DNA of 64,000 bases from VFZN01 sp963709325 (GCA_963709325.1 CAVPVV010000003.1:1178001-1242000); one strand, 5' to 3'; counted from the first letter of the stretch, positions 18,503-27,170 are shown. Notes: a model not told the origin generated them from the letters alone. Numbers and translations: made by a program.

Positions 18503-18907
18503 TCAGGCGACCGCGCGTACGAGAACGCGCGCCGACTGATCGCGGCGCAGGGCGATCGTCGTTCCTCGGACCCGGTACGCTCGCGGGTCGCCCGCAAAGG
18601 TCGTCAGATCCGGGCGAACACGCGCCCCCGGCGTGAATCCCAGGTCGAGCAGCCGGCGGCGCATGAAGCCGCGGCACGCCGGATCGAGCGCGACGACTTC
18701 TCCCAGCTGGCCGGAGGAAAGGTCCGACAGCCTCTGGACCATCGTCTCGCCGTTTTCCGTCGACGACGGCGCGGTGGATACATGAACGTTTCCGGCCAGG
18801 ATTGGCGCCGGCGCGTATTCCTGCTCTCCGTCGACGCGGTCGCTCGTGCGCAGGACGCCGTGCAAGGCGACAGACAAGAGGATGAGAGCGAGCCAGAGGG
18901 CAATCAT
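18503..18907 (-). CDS. feoA: FeoA-domain protein with N-terminal membrane segment
   Basis: About 134 residues from ATG 18907. The C-terminal 80 residues are a FeoA SH3-like domain (LSDLSSGQLGEVVALD, MRRRLLDLGFTPGARV, YRVRGTTIALRRDQSARVLV). Unusually for FeoA, a hydrophobic helix (MIALWLALILLSVALHGV) precedes it, which would anchor it at the membrane. An upstream GTG at 18937 would sit inside the palindromic operator, and an internal ATG at 18742 would give a standard soluble FeoA, so the true start is open. It is first in the feo operon. Confidence 0.8.
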   Translation of the reverse strand: MIALWLALILLSVALHGVLRTSDRVDGEQEYAPAPILAGNVHVSTAPSSTENGETMVQRLSDLSSGQLGEVVALDPACRGFMRRRLLDLGFTPGARVRPDLTTFAGDPRAYRVRGTTIALRRDQSARVLVRAVA

Positions 18908-18922
18908 CACGACGGGTTGACC

Positions 18923-18944
18923 TAATTTTGAGGACACAAAATTA
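18923..18944. promoter_or_regulatory. Palindromic operator between feoA and dtxR
   Basis: A perfect inverted repeat TAATTTTG-N6-CAAAATTA lies in the divergent gap, 16 bp upstream of the feoA ATG and 66 bp upstream of the DtxR-family start. It is strikingly AT-rich in this GC-rich DNA. The position suits metal-dependent repression of feo, and possibly autoregulation, by the adjacent DtxR-type protein. Confidence 0.65.
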
Positions 18945-19009
18945 AATCACGCGTCACCCAAAACGTCAATGCCAGTGCCGAACAACTCTGCTAAACTGAT
19001 GATTCTTCG

Positions 19010-19699
19010 ATGCTTCCGTCCAGCACCGTCGAGAACTACCTCAAGGCGGTCTACCTCGGGCAGACGCAGCTTCCCGACGGCCAGCGACTGCTGCCAATGG
19101 GGCACCTCGCCTCAGCGCTAGGCGTAGCGCCGGGCACCGCGACCACCATGGTGAAGGCACTGGCGGAGTCGGGGCTGGTCGAGTACGAGCCGTACAACGG
19201 CGTACGGCTATCTCCCGCGGGCGAAAAGCTCGCCGCCCTGGTCCTCCGGCGTCACAGGTTGATCGAGCTCTTCCTCGTCCGAGTAATGGGACTCGGATGG
19301 GACGAGGTGCACGACGACGCCGAGCAGCTCGAGCATGTCGTATCGGAGCGGCTCATCGAACGGATCGACGAGATGCTCGGCCGGCCGGCCGTGGACCCCC
19401 ACGGCGATCCGATACCGACGGCGGACGGTCACGTGCCCAGGCATGCGTCCGACACCCTGCTCTCCTGCCCGATTCACCAGCGGGTCGTGGTCACGCGCGT
19501 CACCGATCAGGACGCCGCTTTCCTGCGCTTCATCGAACAGCATCACCTGATGCCCGGCGAGACGATCGAAGTGGAAGCGCGCGACGAGGTCGCGGACAGC
19601 GTCCGCCTCAAGGGACGCGGCGATCAGCGCATCACGATCGGCATGCGCGCTGCGTCCAAGGTGAGGGTCTCGACCACCGCGACCAGCTCACGCGGGTGA
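19010..19699 (+). CDS. DtxR/MntR-family metal-dependent repressor
   Basis: 229 residues with the three-part DtxR layout. An N-terminal winged helix (TVENYLKAVYLGQ, LASALGVAPGTATTMVKALAESGLVEYEPYNG) is followed by the metal-binding dimerisation domain (LRRHRLIELFLVRVMGLGWDEVHDDAEQLEHVVSERLIERID) with the expected His and Glu ligands. The last part is an SH3-like FeoA-type domain. It probably senses Fe(II) or Mn(II). Divergent placement opposite feoAB and the shared palindrome indicate iron. Its 3' end overlaps the convergent phosphatase gene by 76 bp. Confidence 0.92.
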   Translation: MLPSSTVENYLKAVYLGQTQLPDGQRLLPMGHLASALGVAPGTATTMVKALAESGLVEYEPYNGVRLSPAGEKLAALVLRRHRLIELFLVRVMGLGWDEVHDDAEQLEHVVSERLIERIDEMLGRPAVDPHGDPIPTADGHVPRHASDTLLSCPIHQRVVVTRVTDQDAAFLRFIEQHHLMPGETIEVEARDEVADSVRLKGRGDQRITIGMRAASKVRVSTTATSSRG

Positions 19700-20304
19700 C
19701 GCGCGATACCCGCGCAGGCAGGCAACCTCGGACCGAACTTCGCAACGCCGAAGCCATACGCGGCGACGACGAACGGACACGATGCCGCCGCGGCCGTATT
19801 GAAGTCGGCCGGTGAGTCGCCAATCATCACCCCGACGCCGCTTGTGCCAGCCAGCAGCGCGCGCAGTCCCTCCGGGTGGGGTTTGCGCGCGTAGGGGCCG
19901 TCTCCGCCGATCACCTCTGAAAAGAACCCACGCAGCCCGAGTTGCTCGAGGATGGCTTCGGTGGCCAGACCGGGTTTGTTCGTCAGCACTGACAATCGGC
20001 CGACGTGCACGAGCCGGGCCAGCACCTCGACCATGCCCTCGTATGGCGCCGTGTGCTCGAGAAGCCGCCGATCGTAGATCTGGAGAAATCGATCGAGGGC
20101 GCCAGGGGTCGCCGGGTCGAACCCCGCATGCGTGAGCGCGCGCTGCACTAGGACCGGGGCACCGTCGCCGACCATCGGGATCACCGTCGACACGTCGAGG
20201 GGCGGGCCGCCGTAACCCTCGATCAATTCGGACGCGGCGGCGGCGAGATCCGTGGCCGAGTCCACGAGTGTCCCGTCGAGATCGAAGACGATGGTCGGTA
20301 TCAT
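19624..20304 (-). CDS. gph: HAD hydrolase, phosphoglycolate phosphatase-like
   Basis: 226 residues from ATG 20304. HAD motif I is VFDLDGTLVDSATDL, motif II is SVLTNKPG, motif III lysine is in YARKPHPEGL, and motif IV is GVMIGDSPADF. The cap domain (SELIEGYGGPPL, GDGAPVLVQRAL) is of the Gph type. It likely removes phosphate from 2-phosphoglycolate, though other small phosphoesters are possible. It diverges from queC with only 35 bp between the starts and overlaps the dtxR 3' end. Confidence 0.85.
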   Translation of the reverse strand: MIPTIVFDLDGTLVDSATDLAAAASELIEGYGGPPLDVSTVIPMVGDGAPVLVQRALTHAGFDPATPGALDRFLQIYDRRLLEHTAPYEGMVEVLARLVHVGRLSVLTNKPGLATEAILEQLGLRGFFSEVIGGDGPYARKPHPEGLRALLAGTSGVGVMIGDSPADFNTAAAASCPFVVAAYGFGVAKFGPRLPACAGIARHPRELVAVVETLTLDAARMPIVMR

Positions 20305-20339
20305 CCGGCGGCGGCCACAGTATCCTGCGTGAATCGCAT

Positions 20340-21041
20340 ATGAGTCCACATTCCAGCCAGACGTCCACGATTGTCCTGCTGTCCGGCGGTCTCGACAGCG
20401 CTGTCCTGCTCGCGCACGAGGCGCAACACAGCCGCGTCTGGCCGGTCTACGTTCGGGTGGGCCTTGCGTGGGAATCGCTGGAGCTCGAGATGGTCGAGCG
20501 ACTGTTGGCACATGCCGATCTGCATGGCACCATCGAGCCGCTGTCGTCGGTCGAGTTCACCATGCGGGACGTCTACCCGCCGACGCACTGGGCTGTCCGC
20601 GGACAGCCGCCGGCCTACGACACCCCGGACGAGGACGTCTACCTGACCGGACGGAACGTCGTGCTGCTAGCCAAAGCCGGAGTCCTCGCAGCGACCAGGC
20701 GCGCTCACCGGATCGCACTGGGACCGCTCGGCGGGAATCCATTTCCGGACGCACGGCCAGTGTTCTTCGACGCGATGGCGCGCGCGCTCAGCATCGGTCT
20801 CGCTCACGACGTCGAGGTGGCGACGCCGTTTCTGCGCTGGAAGAAGGAAGACGTCATCCGCCGAGGGTTAGAACTCGGAGTTCCGCTGGAGCTGACCTTG
20901 TCGTGCATGAACCCGGTGCCGGGGAATGGCGGCCCGCCCGTGCACTGCGGCCAGTGCAGCAAGTGCCGCGAACGCCGTGATGCTTTTGCCGGTCTCGGCG
21001 TCACCGATCGAGCGCGCTATGCGGCTGCATCGCCGCGCTGA
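20340..21041 (+). CDS. queC: QueC-family 7-cyano-7-deazaguanine synthase
   Basis: 233 residues. The ATP pyrophosphatase P-loop is VLLSGGLDSAVLL, and the zinc site is in the C-terminal HCGQCSKCRERRDAF preceded by LSCMNPVP. It would convert 7-carboxy-7-deazaguanine to preQ0 for queuosine in tRNA. No queD, queE or folE is nearby, so the pathway partners are elsewhere or the protein has another PP-loop role. Residues outside the motifs (for example VYVRVGLAWESLELEMVERLL) are somewhat diverged from standard QueC. Confidence 0.8.
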   Translation: MSPHSSQTSTIVLLSGGLDSAVLLAHEAQHSRVWPVYVRVGLAWESLELEMVERLLAHADLHGTIEPLSSVEFTMRDVYPPTHWAVRGQPPAYDTPDEDVYLTGRNVVLLAKAGVLAATRRAHRIALGPLGGNPFPDARPVFFDAMARALSIGLAHDVEVATPFLRWKKEDVIRRGLELGVPLELTLSCMNPVPGNGGPPVHCGQCSKCRERRDAFAGLGVTDRARYAAASPR

Positions 21042-21063
21042 CCGCAAGCGCTAAAGGAGCGCG

Positions 21064-21978
21064 TCAGCGCTCGAAACGAATCGTCCCGTCGCCGGTCCGG
21101 ATCTTCAGGGCAGGGCCACCCTCGCCCATCTTCGTCCGCAGCTCTCGGCGCCTCGACTCTCTGTGATCGTCGTTGTCGGCGGAGAGGCCGGGGTGCGATG
21201 ACCGAACCGCGCCATCACCGGTCTCTGCGTCGATCTCGGCGTTGAACGACGTGGGCAGCGCGACGGTGACACTCCCGTCGCGTGTCGAGATGTCCCACGC
21301 CTCGCTCATCTGCGTCTCGGGCTCGACGCGGATCCGAATCGACCCGTCGCCGGTGCGCGCGCGGAGCACACTCGGCCGTCCGCCGACGGTGATGCTGCCA
21401 TCCTCGGTCTCGAGATCGAGGCGGCCGCCCGCGCCTTCGAGTCGAATCGACCCGTCGCCGGAGTGCGCTTCGATCTCCCCAGCGATGCGGTCGAGAGTCA
21501 CGCTGCCATCGCCGGTCCGGAGCACCAGGTGACCCTCGACATTCTCGACGCGCACCGAGCCATCGCCGGTCCTGGCGTTGACCTGCGACTTCCGGGGCAC
21601 GGCGACATAGAGCCGCGCTGCCGGCGAGATATGGACGCCGATCGTCAGGCCGTGATGCTCGGCCTTCGCCGGGCCGGTGACCTTGAGCGTCACCTTGTCT
21701 CCCTGCTGCTCGGCCTCGATCTTCATCTCGTCAAGCAGCGCCTGTTCCATGCCGCGCTTCTCGATTTCGACCTCGACCTCGTTCTTATCCCACGAGTGGA
21801 TTTCGATCGCGCCCTCGAAGGTATCGAGCGTCAGGTCCGGCTGTCCGCTGACGGTGAATGTTCGCTTTTCCTTGGCCGTCAGCCCCTCGGTGTTGAGGTT
21901 GACCTCACACGCGGCGATCGCGACGGCCGCGGCGGCCACGGCCGCGAGACGAACGACGGATCGGGCGGTACGGATCAT
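21064..21978 (-). CDS. DUF4097-type lipoprotein with beta-strand repeats
   Basis: 304 residues with a lipoprotein signal (AAAAVAIAAC, cysteine at about residue 24). The body is a repetitive beta structure of roughly 20-residue units that each carry TGDGSV or a variant (RTGDGSVRVENVEG, RTGDGSVTLDRIAG, HSGDGSIRLEGAGG, ETEDGSITVGG, RTGDGSIRIRV), the pattern of DUF4097 adhesin-like proteins. A charged stretch (DNDDHRESRRRELR) interrupts the last repeats. It is probably anchored to a membrane facing the periplasm. Function is unknown. It is the last gene after nagA. Confidence 0.85.
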   Translation of the reverse strand: MIRTARSVVRLAAVAAAAVAIAACEVNLNTEGLTAKEKRTFTVSGQPDLTLDTFEGAIEIHSWDKNEVEVEIEKRGMEQALLDEMKIEAEQQGDKVTLKVTGPAKAEHHGLTIGVHISPAARLYVAVPRKSQVNARTGDGSVRVENVEGHLVLRTGDGSVTLDRIAGEIEAHSGDGSIRLEGAGGRLDLETEDGSITVGGRPSVLRARTGDGSIRIRVEPETQMSEAWDISTRDGSVTVALPTSFNAEIDAETGDGAVRSSHPGLSADNDDHRESRRRELRTKMGEGGPALKIRTGDGTIRFER

Positions 21979-22014
21979 GGGCTCTCCTGGGCTGAGTAGA
22001 CGGACTGGCGGGAC

Positions 22015-23199
22015 TCAGTGTTCCTTGACCAACTGCCCGCCGATCCAGGTCTGCCGGACACCGAGGCCTGGCGAGAGCACGACGATGTCGGCGCGAAGGC
22101 CGGGCGATAGCCGCCCCCGATCGTTCAGACCCAACTGCCCTGCCGGCGTCGACGCGCAGAGCCGTGCAGCGTGCGCCAGAGGCAGCCCAGCCTCATTGAC
22201 CAGCATCCTGAACGCCTGGTCCATCGTGATGATCGAGCCGGCAAGCGTGCCGTCCTCCAGGGTCGCGTTCCGGGGTCCGGCGATGATGCGCCGGCCACCA
22301 AGCCGGGCCGCGGCACCGGCCGGCAGCGCCGCGGCGGCGGTCCCGTCCGTGATCGCCATGACTCGATCGGGCGACTTGGCACGCACCGCAAGCGTTACGG
22401 CGCTCGGGTGCACGTGAACGCCGTCGCAGATGACTTCCGCGGCAACCCGCGATGACTCGAGCACCGCGCCCACAACGCCCGGTTCGCGGTGGGTCAGCGG
22501 CGTCATCCGATTGAAGAGATGGGTTGCGTGCGAAATGCCGGCGTCGATGGCCGCTCTGGCCTGGCTATAGGTCGCGCCCGAGTGGCCAATCGAGACGAGA
22601 TGGCCTCTGGCCTTCAGCGTTCGCACCAGCTCGATTCCGTCCCCCACCTCTGGAGCTACGGTCACAATTCCGACGCTGGAGCGTTCGTCATCGAGGACGC
22701 GCAGGATGGCCTCGCCGGTGAACGCGCCATCGCCCCGCACGCCGTTCGAGCGGTAGGTGCGCAGGCAGTCGGCAGGCTGGGCCCCGTTCCACTCCGGGTT
22801 GATGAAGTTGCTTTCGAGATGCGCGGGCAGCACCGCGGCCGCAGCGCGATTAGGCGCCGATCGGCCTCGAGCAACGGCCGCGAGAAACGTGCTCAGCGTG
22901 ACCGGATCGCAGGCCACCGAAGTCGGGCAGAACCCGGTCACTCCATACGATGGCAGGGCGGCGGCCACCTGCCGGACCGCGTCCGGGCCATCGAGAACAT
23001 CCGTGCCACCCACGCCGTGGACGTGGACGTCGATGAAACCGGGCACGATCACGCCTTCCGGAAAGTGGTGAATCTCAGCTCCGGCGGGCGCAACCGGCCC
23101 CGGTTCGATGCCGACAATGCGATCTCCCTCAATCAGGAGGGATCCACCGGCAATCACTTCGTCGGGCAGTACCAGGCTGCCTCCGCCGATCACGATCAT
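22015..23199 (-). CDS. nagA: N-acetylglucosamine-6-phosphate deacetylase
   Basis: 394 residues from ATG 23199, which overlaps the ROK gene stop (ATGA). Amidohydrolase features are VIVPGFIDVHVHGVGGTDVLDG, HLESNFINPEWNGAQP (family form is HLEGPFINPxxKGAH), the metal/substrate histidines in SIGHSGATYSQ and SHATHLFNRMTPLTHREPG, and the catalytic aspartate in VMAITDGTAAA. It deacetylates GlcNAc-6-P in amino-sugar recycling. Partner nagB is not in the window. Confidence 0.92.
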   Translation of the reverse strand: MIVIGGGSLVLPDEVIAGGSLLIEGDRIVGIEPGPVAPAGAEIHHFPEGVIVPGFIDVHVHGVGGTDVLDGPDAVRQVAAALPSYGVTGFCPTSVACDPVTLSTFLAAVARGRSAPNRAAAAVLPAHLESNFINPEWNGAQPADCLRTYRSNGVRGDGAFTGEAILRVLDDERSSVGIVTVAPEVGDGIELVRTLKARGHLVSIGHSGATYSQARAAIDAGISHATHLFNRMTPLTHREPGVVGAVLESSRVAAEVICDGVHVHPSAVTLAVRAKSPDRVMAITDGTAAAALPAGAAARLGGRRIIAGPRNATLEDGTLAGSIITMDQAFRMLVNEAGLPLAHAARLCASTPAGQLGLNDRGRLSPGLRADIVVLSPGLGVRQTWIGGQLVKEH

Positions 23200-24086
23200 G
23201 CGCGCAGATAGGCAAGCCGCGCGGCGCCAATCGCCGGGGCGTCGTGAGCCAGCTCCGACGGCAGTAGCTTGAGCCGCTCGGCCTGGGCCGCGTTCAGCCG
23301 TCGCGCGCACTCCAGACGAATCGGGTCAAGGAGCAGTTCGCGCCAGGACGCGATCAGCCCACCCAGCACGATCGCCTGCGGATCGAGAATCGCGGCGAGG
23401 TTCGAGGCGGCGATGCCGAGGTACTTCGCCGTGTCATGGATGACCGAGACGCACACGCCATCACCGGCGCGCGCCCCCTGGAACACATGATCGACGGTGA
23501 TACGCGACAGATCGCCCTGCTGCTGCGCGACCGCCGACTCATCGCCCGACTTGATCCGCCAGATGAAGCGGCGCACGATGCCGGCCGAGGACACGTCGGC
23601 CTCGAGACCTCCGAGCCGACGGTAGTCCTCACGCTCCACTGGATTGATCGACAGCCACCCCACCGAGCCGGAGAGGCCGTGTGCGCCCGGCCAGATCCGG
23701 CCGTCGAGCATGATCCCGCTGGTGACGTGCTCCGCCGCGGTCAACGCGACGACGTTGGTCAGCCCCCTCGCCGCGCCGCACCACTGCTCCGCGACAACCG
23801 CTGCGACACCGGTGGCGACCGCCAGGGGCGGCGCCGCCTTCGGAAGCAACTTGCGGCAGGCCTGTTCGACCGCTGCCGGCACCGGATCGCCGCTGTGTGG
23901 CACGACGATCGCCGCGCGGGTTACACCAGATTTGAGGGCGGCGACGGCCTGACGGACCGCCCCGCAGACGCCGTCGAGCGTCGCGGCGGCGGTAAGAGGC
24001 TCCTCACCGCGGCCGACGACGTGCTCGCGGTCGTCGACGACGACGGCGCGGGCACGTCCATCGGAGATGTCGAGGCCCAGGGTCAT
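23196..24086 (-). CDS. Degenerate ROK-family protein
   Basis: 296 residues with the overall ROK order: N-terminal GLDISDGRARAVVVD, central TSGIMLDGRIWPGAHGLSGSVGW, C-terminal NLAAILDPQAIVLGG. Several kinase hallmarks are gone. The catalytic NDA motif is replaced by ATGVAAVVAE, the glycine-rich GTGIGGG by TAAEHVTSG, and the GH zinc motif by GW; no CxCGxxGC zinc ligands occur. The family fold is clear, but catalysis as a GlcNAc kinase is doubtful. It could be a sugar-sensing or structural partner of NagA, to which it is coupled by ATGA overlap. Confidence 0.75.
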   Translation of the reverse strand: MTLGLDISDGRARAVVVDDREHVVGRGEEPLTAAATLDGVCGAVRQAVAALKSGVTRAAIVVPHSGDPVPAAVEQACRKLLPKAAPPLAVATGVAAVVAEQWCGAARGLTNVVALTAAEHVTSGIMLDGRIWPGAHGLSGSVGWLSINPVEREDYRRLGGLEADVSSAGIVRRFIWRIKSGDESAVAQQQGDLSRITVDHVFQGARAGDGVCVSVIHDTAKYLGIAASNLAAILDPQAIVLGGLIASWRELLLDPIRLECARRLNAAQAERLKLLPSELAHDAPAIGAARLAYLRA

Positions 24087-24496
24087 GGCGCCCAGTCGCT
24101 GTGTGCGTGCAGTTTACGCCCGTCGAGCGGTAATGGGGTGTTCGAGGCGCGAAACAGCGCGGTGTCGAGCCGCGCCAGCAGCGATTCGAGCGCTCGCGTG
24201 TCTGGAGCGGCGATCACGAGGACACCCGCTCCCTGGTCGGGAGGGAAAACCCGATCGTCGAGGTAGTCGCGGTCGAAGGTCACCAGCGTCCGACGCAGTT
24301 GCCGCGCCAGCCGGAAGTGTTCAGGATCCCGGGCGCGCCGCAGTTCGGAATGCTCGATCACGAAGAAGACGTCCCACCCCAGAGTGGACCGCATGTAACC
24401 CACGAGCCCCGCCGGCACGTTCGCGTCGGCATAGACGCGAGGGTGGCTCGAAGAGGCGTCGGCGATTGGACCCAGCTCCGACCAGAGCGTCCCCAT
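24083..24496 (-). CDS. DUF5615-type PIN-like protein
   Basis: 137 residues. The core starts VYADANVPAGLVGYMRS, continues WDVFFVIEHSELRRARD and has TFDRDYLDDRVFPPDQGAGVLVI. This arrangement of acidic residues (DAN at the start of strand 1, TFDRDY in the middle) matches DUF5615 Mut7-C/PIN-like proteins, often paired with a small antitoxin-like DUF433 gene. No such partner is adjacent: it overlaps the ROK gene by 4 bp and follows the DHS-like gene by 10 bp. Nuclease activity is inferred only. Confidence 0.7.
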   Translation of the reverse strand: MGTLWSELGPIADASSSHPRVYADANVPAGLVGYMRSTLGWDVFFVIEHSELRRARDPEHFRLARQLRRTLVTFDRDYLDDRVFPPDQGAGVLVIAAPDTRALESLLARLDTALFRASNTPLPLDGRKLHAHSDWAP

Positions 24497-24506
24497 GTGA
24501 TCGCCG

Positions 24507-25640
24507 CTACGACCGCGCCTTCCCGGCCGCAGCCTGACGGCGGCGTGCCTGTCGTTCCAGCTCGTTCACGAGCTCGGCTCTCTTGTGCACCAGGCCCTTG
24601 CGCCGGCGCCGCCCGTTGGGATGGCCGACAGCGTACTCCGTGAACAGCGGAAACGCGATCGTGGAGTCGCAGTAGACCACGCAGGTGTCCGGGAGCACAC
24701 CCGGATTGACCTTGCCCCAGCTGACCGCCTCGGCCGGCGTGGCCCCTGACAACCCGCCCCAGACGACCTGGTCGGTCGTGATCTGGATGAAGTAGTCGTT
24801 CCCGCCTTTCGGGATGTTGTAGACCTCCCACAGCGTTGGCTGGCCCTGGAGGTAGAAGTTCTTCGGCGACCCGCCGCCGAGAATCACGCACCCGTTCTTC
24901 TCGGCCGCGAGGATCAGGGAGCAGACCTCGTTGACGTCCTTGTTGGGATCGACCATCAGGCGGCTGCCGTTCATCAGCTCGTGATAGGCGATGTTCATCC
25001 CGATCGAGCTGTCCCCGGGCGAGGAGGTGAAAATCGGGACGCCGAACTTCGCCGCGCTGGCCACCACCGAATAGGCCTCGCAACCCGGGCGGGAGGCAAG
25101 CAGGTGGCGGCCGAGGGCGTAATGCAGATCCGCGGTGGACACCGGCCCGTCGAGGCCGCTCTCGACCAGGAAATCGCGGATGAAGGTGTCGGTATCGAGC
25201 AGCACCTGGGCCGGGAAGAGCACGTCATAGATGCGGATGACGCCCTCTTGGTAAAGGACCCGATCGTCGACGAACGGCGAGCCGCGGTGAAGCGTGAAAT
25301 TCAGCGCGTAGTGCAGGTCGTGATAGAGGTTCGCCCCGGTGCTGATGACGAAATCGACCAGCCCCCGCTGCATCATGGCGATGACGCAGCCGCCGATGCC
25401 GGCCGGCGTCATCGCGCCGGCAATGGTCAGGGCGATCGTCGTATCGTGCTCTTTGGCGAGCATCTTATCGGTGAAGATGCGGCAGGCCTCGCCGAGCCGG
25501 GCGGCGTTGAACGCCTGAAAACCCTCGTCGATCAGGGTCCGTATCGCCGCCGCCCCCTTCGGCCGGTAGTATCGAATCGGCTTTCCGGAGAGGAACGCCC
25601 GCCGGTTCTTCCGGGGCGAGCCAGGTGCACGATACGGCAT
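24507..25640 (-). CDS. Deoxyhypusine-synthase-like protein
   Basis: 377 residues of the DHS/homospermidine-synthase-like family, which transfers an aminobutyl group from spermidine with NAD. Visible are LTIAGAMTPAGIGGCVIAMM, FVISTGANLYHDLHYAL, TSSPGDSSIGMNIAYHE, and GGGSPKNFYLQGQPTLWE with the lysine in the position of the DHS catalytic Lys. Bacteria lack eIF5A, so hypusination is not the role; homospermidine or carboxy-polyamine formation is more likely. The C-terminus is a basic tail. It heads the minus-strand operon and diverges from the sigma-54 activator across 39 bp. Confidence 0.85.
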   Translation of the reverse strand: MPYRAPGSPRKNRRAFLSGKPIRYYRPKGAAAIRTLIDEGFQAFNAARLGEACRIFTDKMLAKEHDTTIALTIAGAMTPAGIGGCVIAMMQRGLVDFVISTGANLYHDLHYALNFTLHRGSPFVDDRVLYQEGVIRIYDVLFPAQVLLDTDTFIRDFLVESGLDGPVSTADLHYALGRHLLASRPGCEAYSVVASAAKFGVPIFTSSPGDSSIGMNIAYHELMNGSRLMVDPNKDVNEVCSLILAAEKNGCVILGGGSPKNFYLQGQPTLWEVYNIPKGGNDYFIQITTDQVVWGGLSGATPAEAVSWGKVNPGVLPDTCVVYCDSTIAFPLFTEYAVGHPNGRRRRKGLVHKRAELVNELERQARRRQAAAGKARS

Positions 25641-25679
25641 CGCATTAGGGTAGCATTTGCCTGTGAGACGAGCGCGCCC

Positions 25680-27026
25680 ATGGATGATGTGACCTTTGCG
25701 GCGAAGCGGGCGACCTCGGGGTCGCGAGCCGAAGCGGATCTCGAGTCTCGATTCCGGTCGCTGGTGCAGTCCCCCCTGCGCGCCGGCATCCTCCGCTTTC
25801 TCAGCGCGCGCCCCGGCGAGCGCTTCGACATCGAGGCGCTGATGCAGACGTTCGGCCGGATGCGGCTAGACGTCGAGAACTGCGTCCGCGAGCTCGTCGA
25901 CTTCGGCGTCGTCGCGCGCAGCTCGAGCGAGCCGGTCACCTACGGGCCTTCACGTCCCGAGGGGCCGGCGGCGGGACTGCTCGACACCTTCCTCGAGCGG
26001 CGCGCCAACGTCGGGGTCGAGGAGTCGTCGCCCTCGGTCCAGCGGTTCCGCGAGATGATCGGCCGCGACGAGAAGATGCTCGCCATCTTCGAGTGGATCC
26101 GCACCGCCGCCAAGTCCGACATCTCGGTGCTCATCCTCGGCCCGACCGGCGCCGGCAAGGAAGTCGTCGCCCGGATGATTCACGAGCTGTCGCGCCGCGG
26201 CCAGGAGCGGTTCCAGGCCGTGAACTGCGCCGCTCTCCCCGATACGCTGTTCGAGTCCGAAATCTTCGGATACGAAAAGGGCGCCTTCACGGGCGCTCAC
26301 GAACGCAAGCCCGGGCGCCTCGAAATGGCCAACGGCGGGACGCTGTTCCTCGATGAAGTCGGAGACCTCTCGCTCGTCGCCCAGGCAAAGCTGTTGCGGG
26401 TGCTGGAGGAGCGGCGGTTCGAGAGGCTCGGCGGCAATCGCTCGATCCAGGTGGACTTCCGCCTGATCTCGGCGACCAACCGTCCGCTCGACCTGTTCGT
26501 GCGCGAGAGCCGTTTCCGCGAGGACCTCTATTACCGCATCAACGCGTTCGCGATCCGGCTGCCGTCATTGAAGGAACGCGCGATTGACATCCCGGTCCTG
26601 GCCAACCGCTTCCTGGCTCGCTACTGCGCGGCCAACGGCCTGCCGCTGGACGCGAAGCAGTTGTCATCGGAAGCCGCCGATCAGCTAATCAGCTACCACT
26701 GGCCCGGCAACATCCGGGAGCTCGAGAGCACAATCTCGCGGGCCGCGCTGTCCGCGCCGGGCCGACTGCTACGCCCGACCGACATCGAGTTCTTGCACGC
26801 ACCGCTGGCGCGGCCGTCCGAAGACGCCGCCAATCCACGCCTCCCCACCCTGCGCGACGCCGAACGTGCGCACATCGTCCGCGTGCTCGATGCGGCGAAC
26901 TGGAACAAGGTGGAAGCGGCCCGCATCCTGGATATCAGCCGCGGCACCCTTTACCGAAAGATCGACGAATTCGGCCTCGAGCCCAGCGTGCCCGAAACCC
27001 GGAAGCGGACGAAGCGTCCGGACTGA
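25680..27026 (+). CDS. Sigma-54-dependent activator with N-terminal winged-helix-like domain
   Basis: 448 residues. The AAA+ module has Walker A ILGPTGAGKEVVARM, the sigma-54 contact loop EKGAFTGAHERKPG, Walker B GTLFLDEVGDL and ATNRPLDLF. The C-terminal Fis-type helix-turn-helix is NWNKVEAARILDISRGTLYR. The N-terminal 110 residues lack receiver, PAS or GAF motifs and instead resemble a winged helix (SPLRAGILRFLSARPGERFDIEALMQTFGRMRLDVENCVRELVDFGVV; two overlapping segments of one domain). The signal is unknown. It precedes the c-di-GMP protein by 144 bp. Confidence 0.9.
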   Translation: MDDVTFAAKRATSGSRAEADLESRFRSLVQSPLRAGILRFLSARPGERFDIEALMQTFGRMRLDVENCVRELVDFGVVARSSSEPVTYGPSRPEGPAAGLLDTFLERRANVGVEESSPSVQRFREMIGRDEKMLAIFEWIRTAAKSDISVLILGPTGAGKEVVARMIHELSRRGQERFQAVNCAALPDTLFESEIFGYEKGAFTGAHERKPGRLEMANGGTLFLDEVGDLSLVAQAKLLRVLEERRFERLGGNRSIQVDFRLISATNRPLDLFVRESRFREDLYYRINAFAIRLPSLKERAIDIPVLANRFLARYCAANGLPLDAKQLSSEAADQLISYHWPGNIRELESTISRAALSAPGRLLRPTDIEFLHAPLARPSEDAANPRLPTLRDAERAHIVRVLDAANWNKVEAARILDISRGTLYRKIDEFGLEPSVPETRKRTKRPD

Positions 27027-27170
27027 GCTGGCTCCCCGGACATCCGTGCGCGCCTCCGATCCGGCCTCTCAAGAGCAACGCCAAATCTGCGCCAAAGTGC
27101 ACTGCACGAAGAGTTTGGCGGCTTTCCGCCTGCACCTTGCGAATGGCTGGAATCGTCAGGTATCTTCACG

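Noticed and set aside
24083..24496. Complete toxin-antitoxin pair
   Set aside because: The PIN-like gene has no small antitoxin-like partner on either side; its neighbours are ROK and DHS-like genes.
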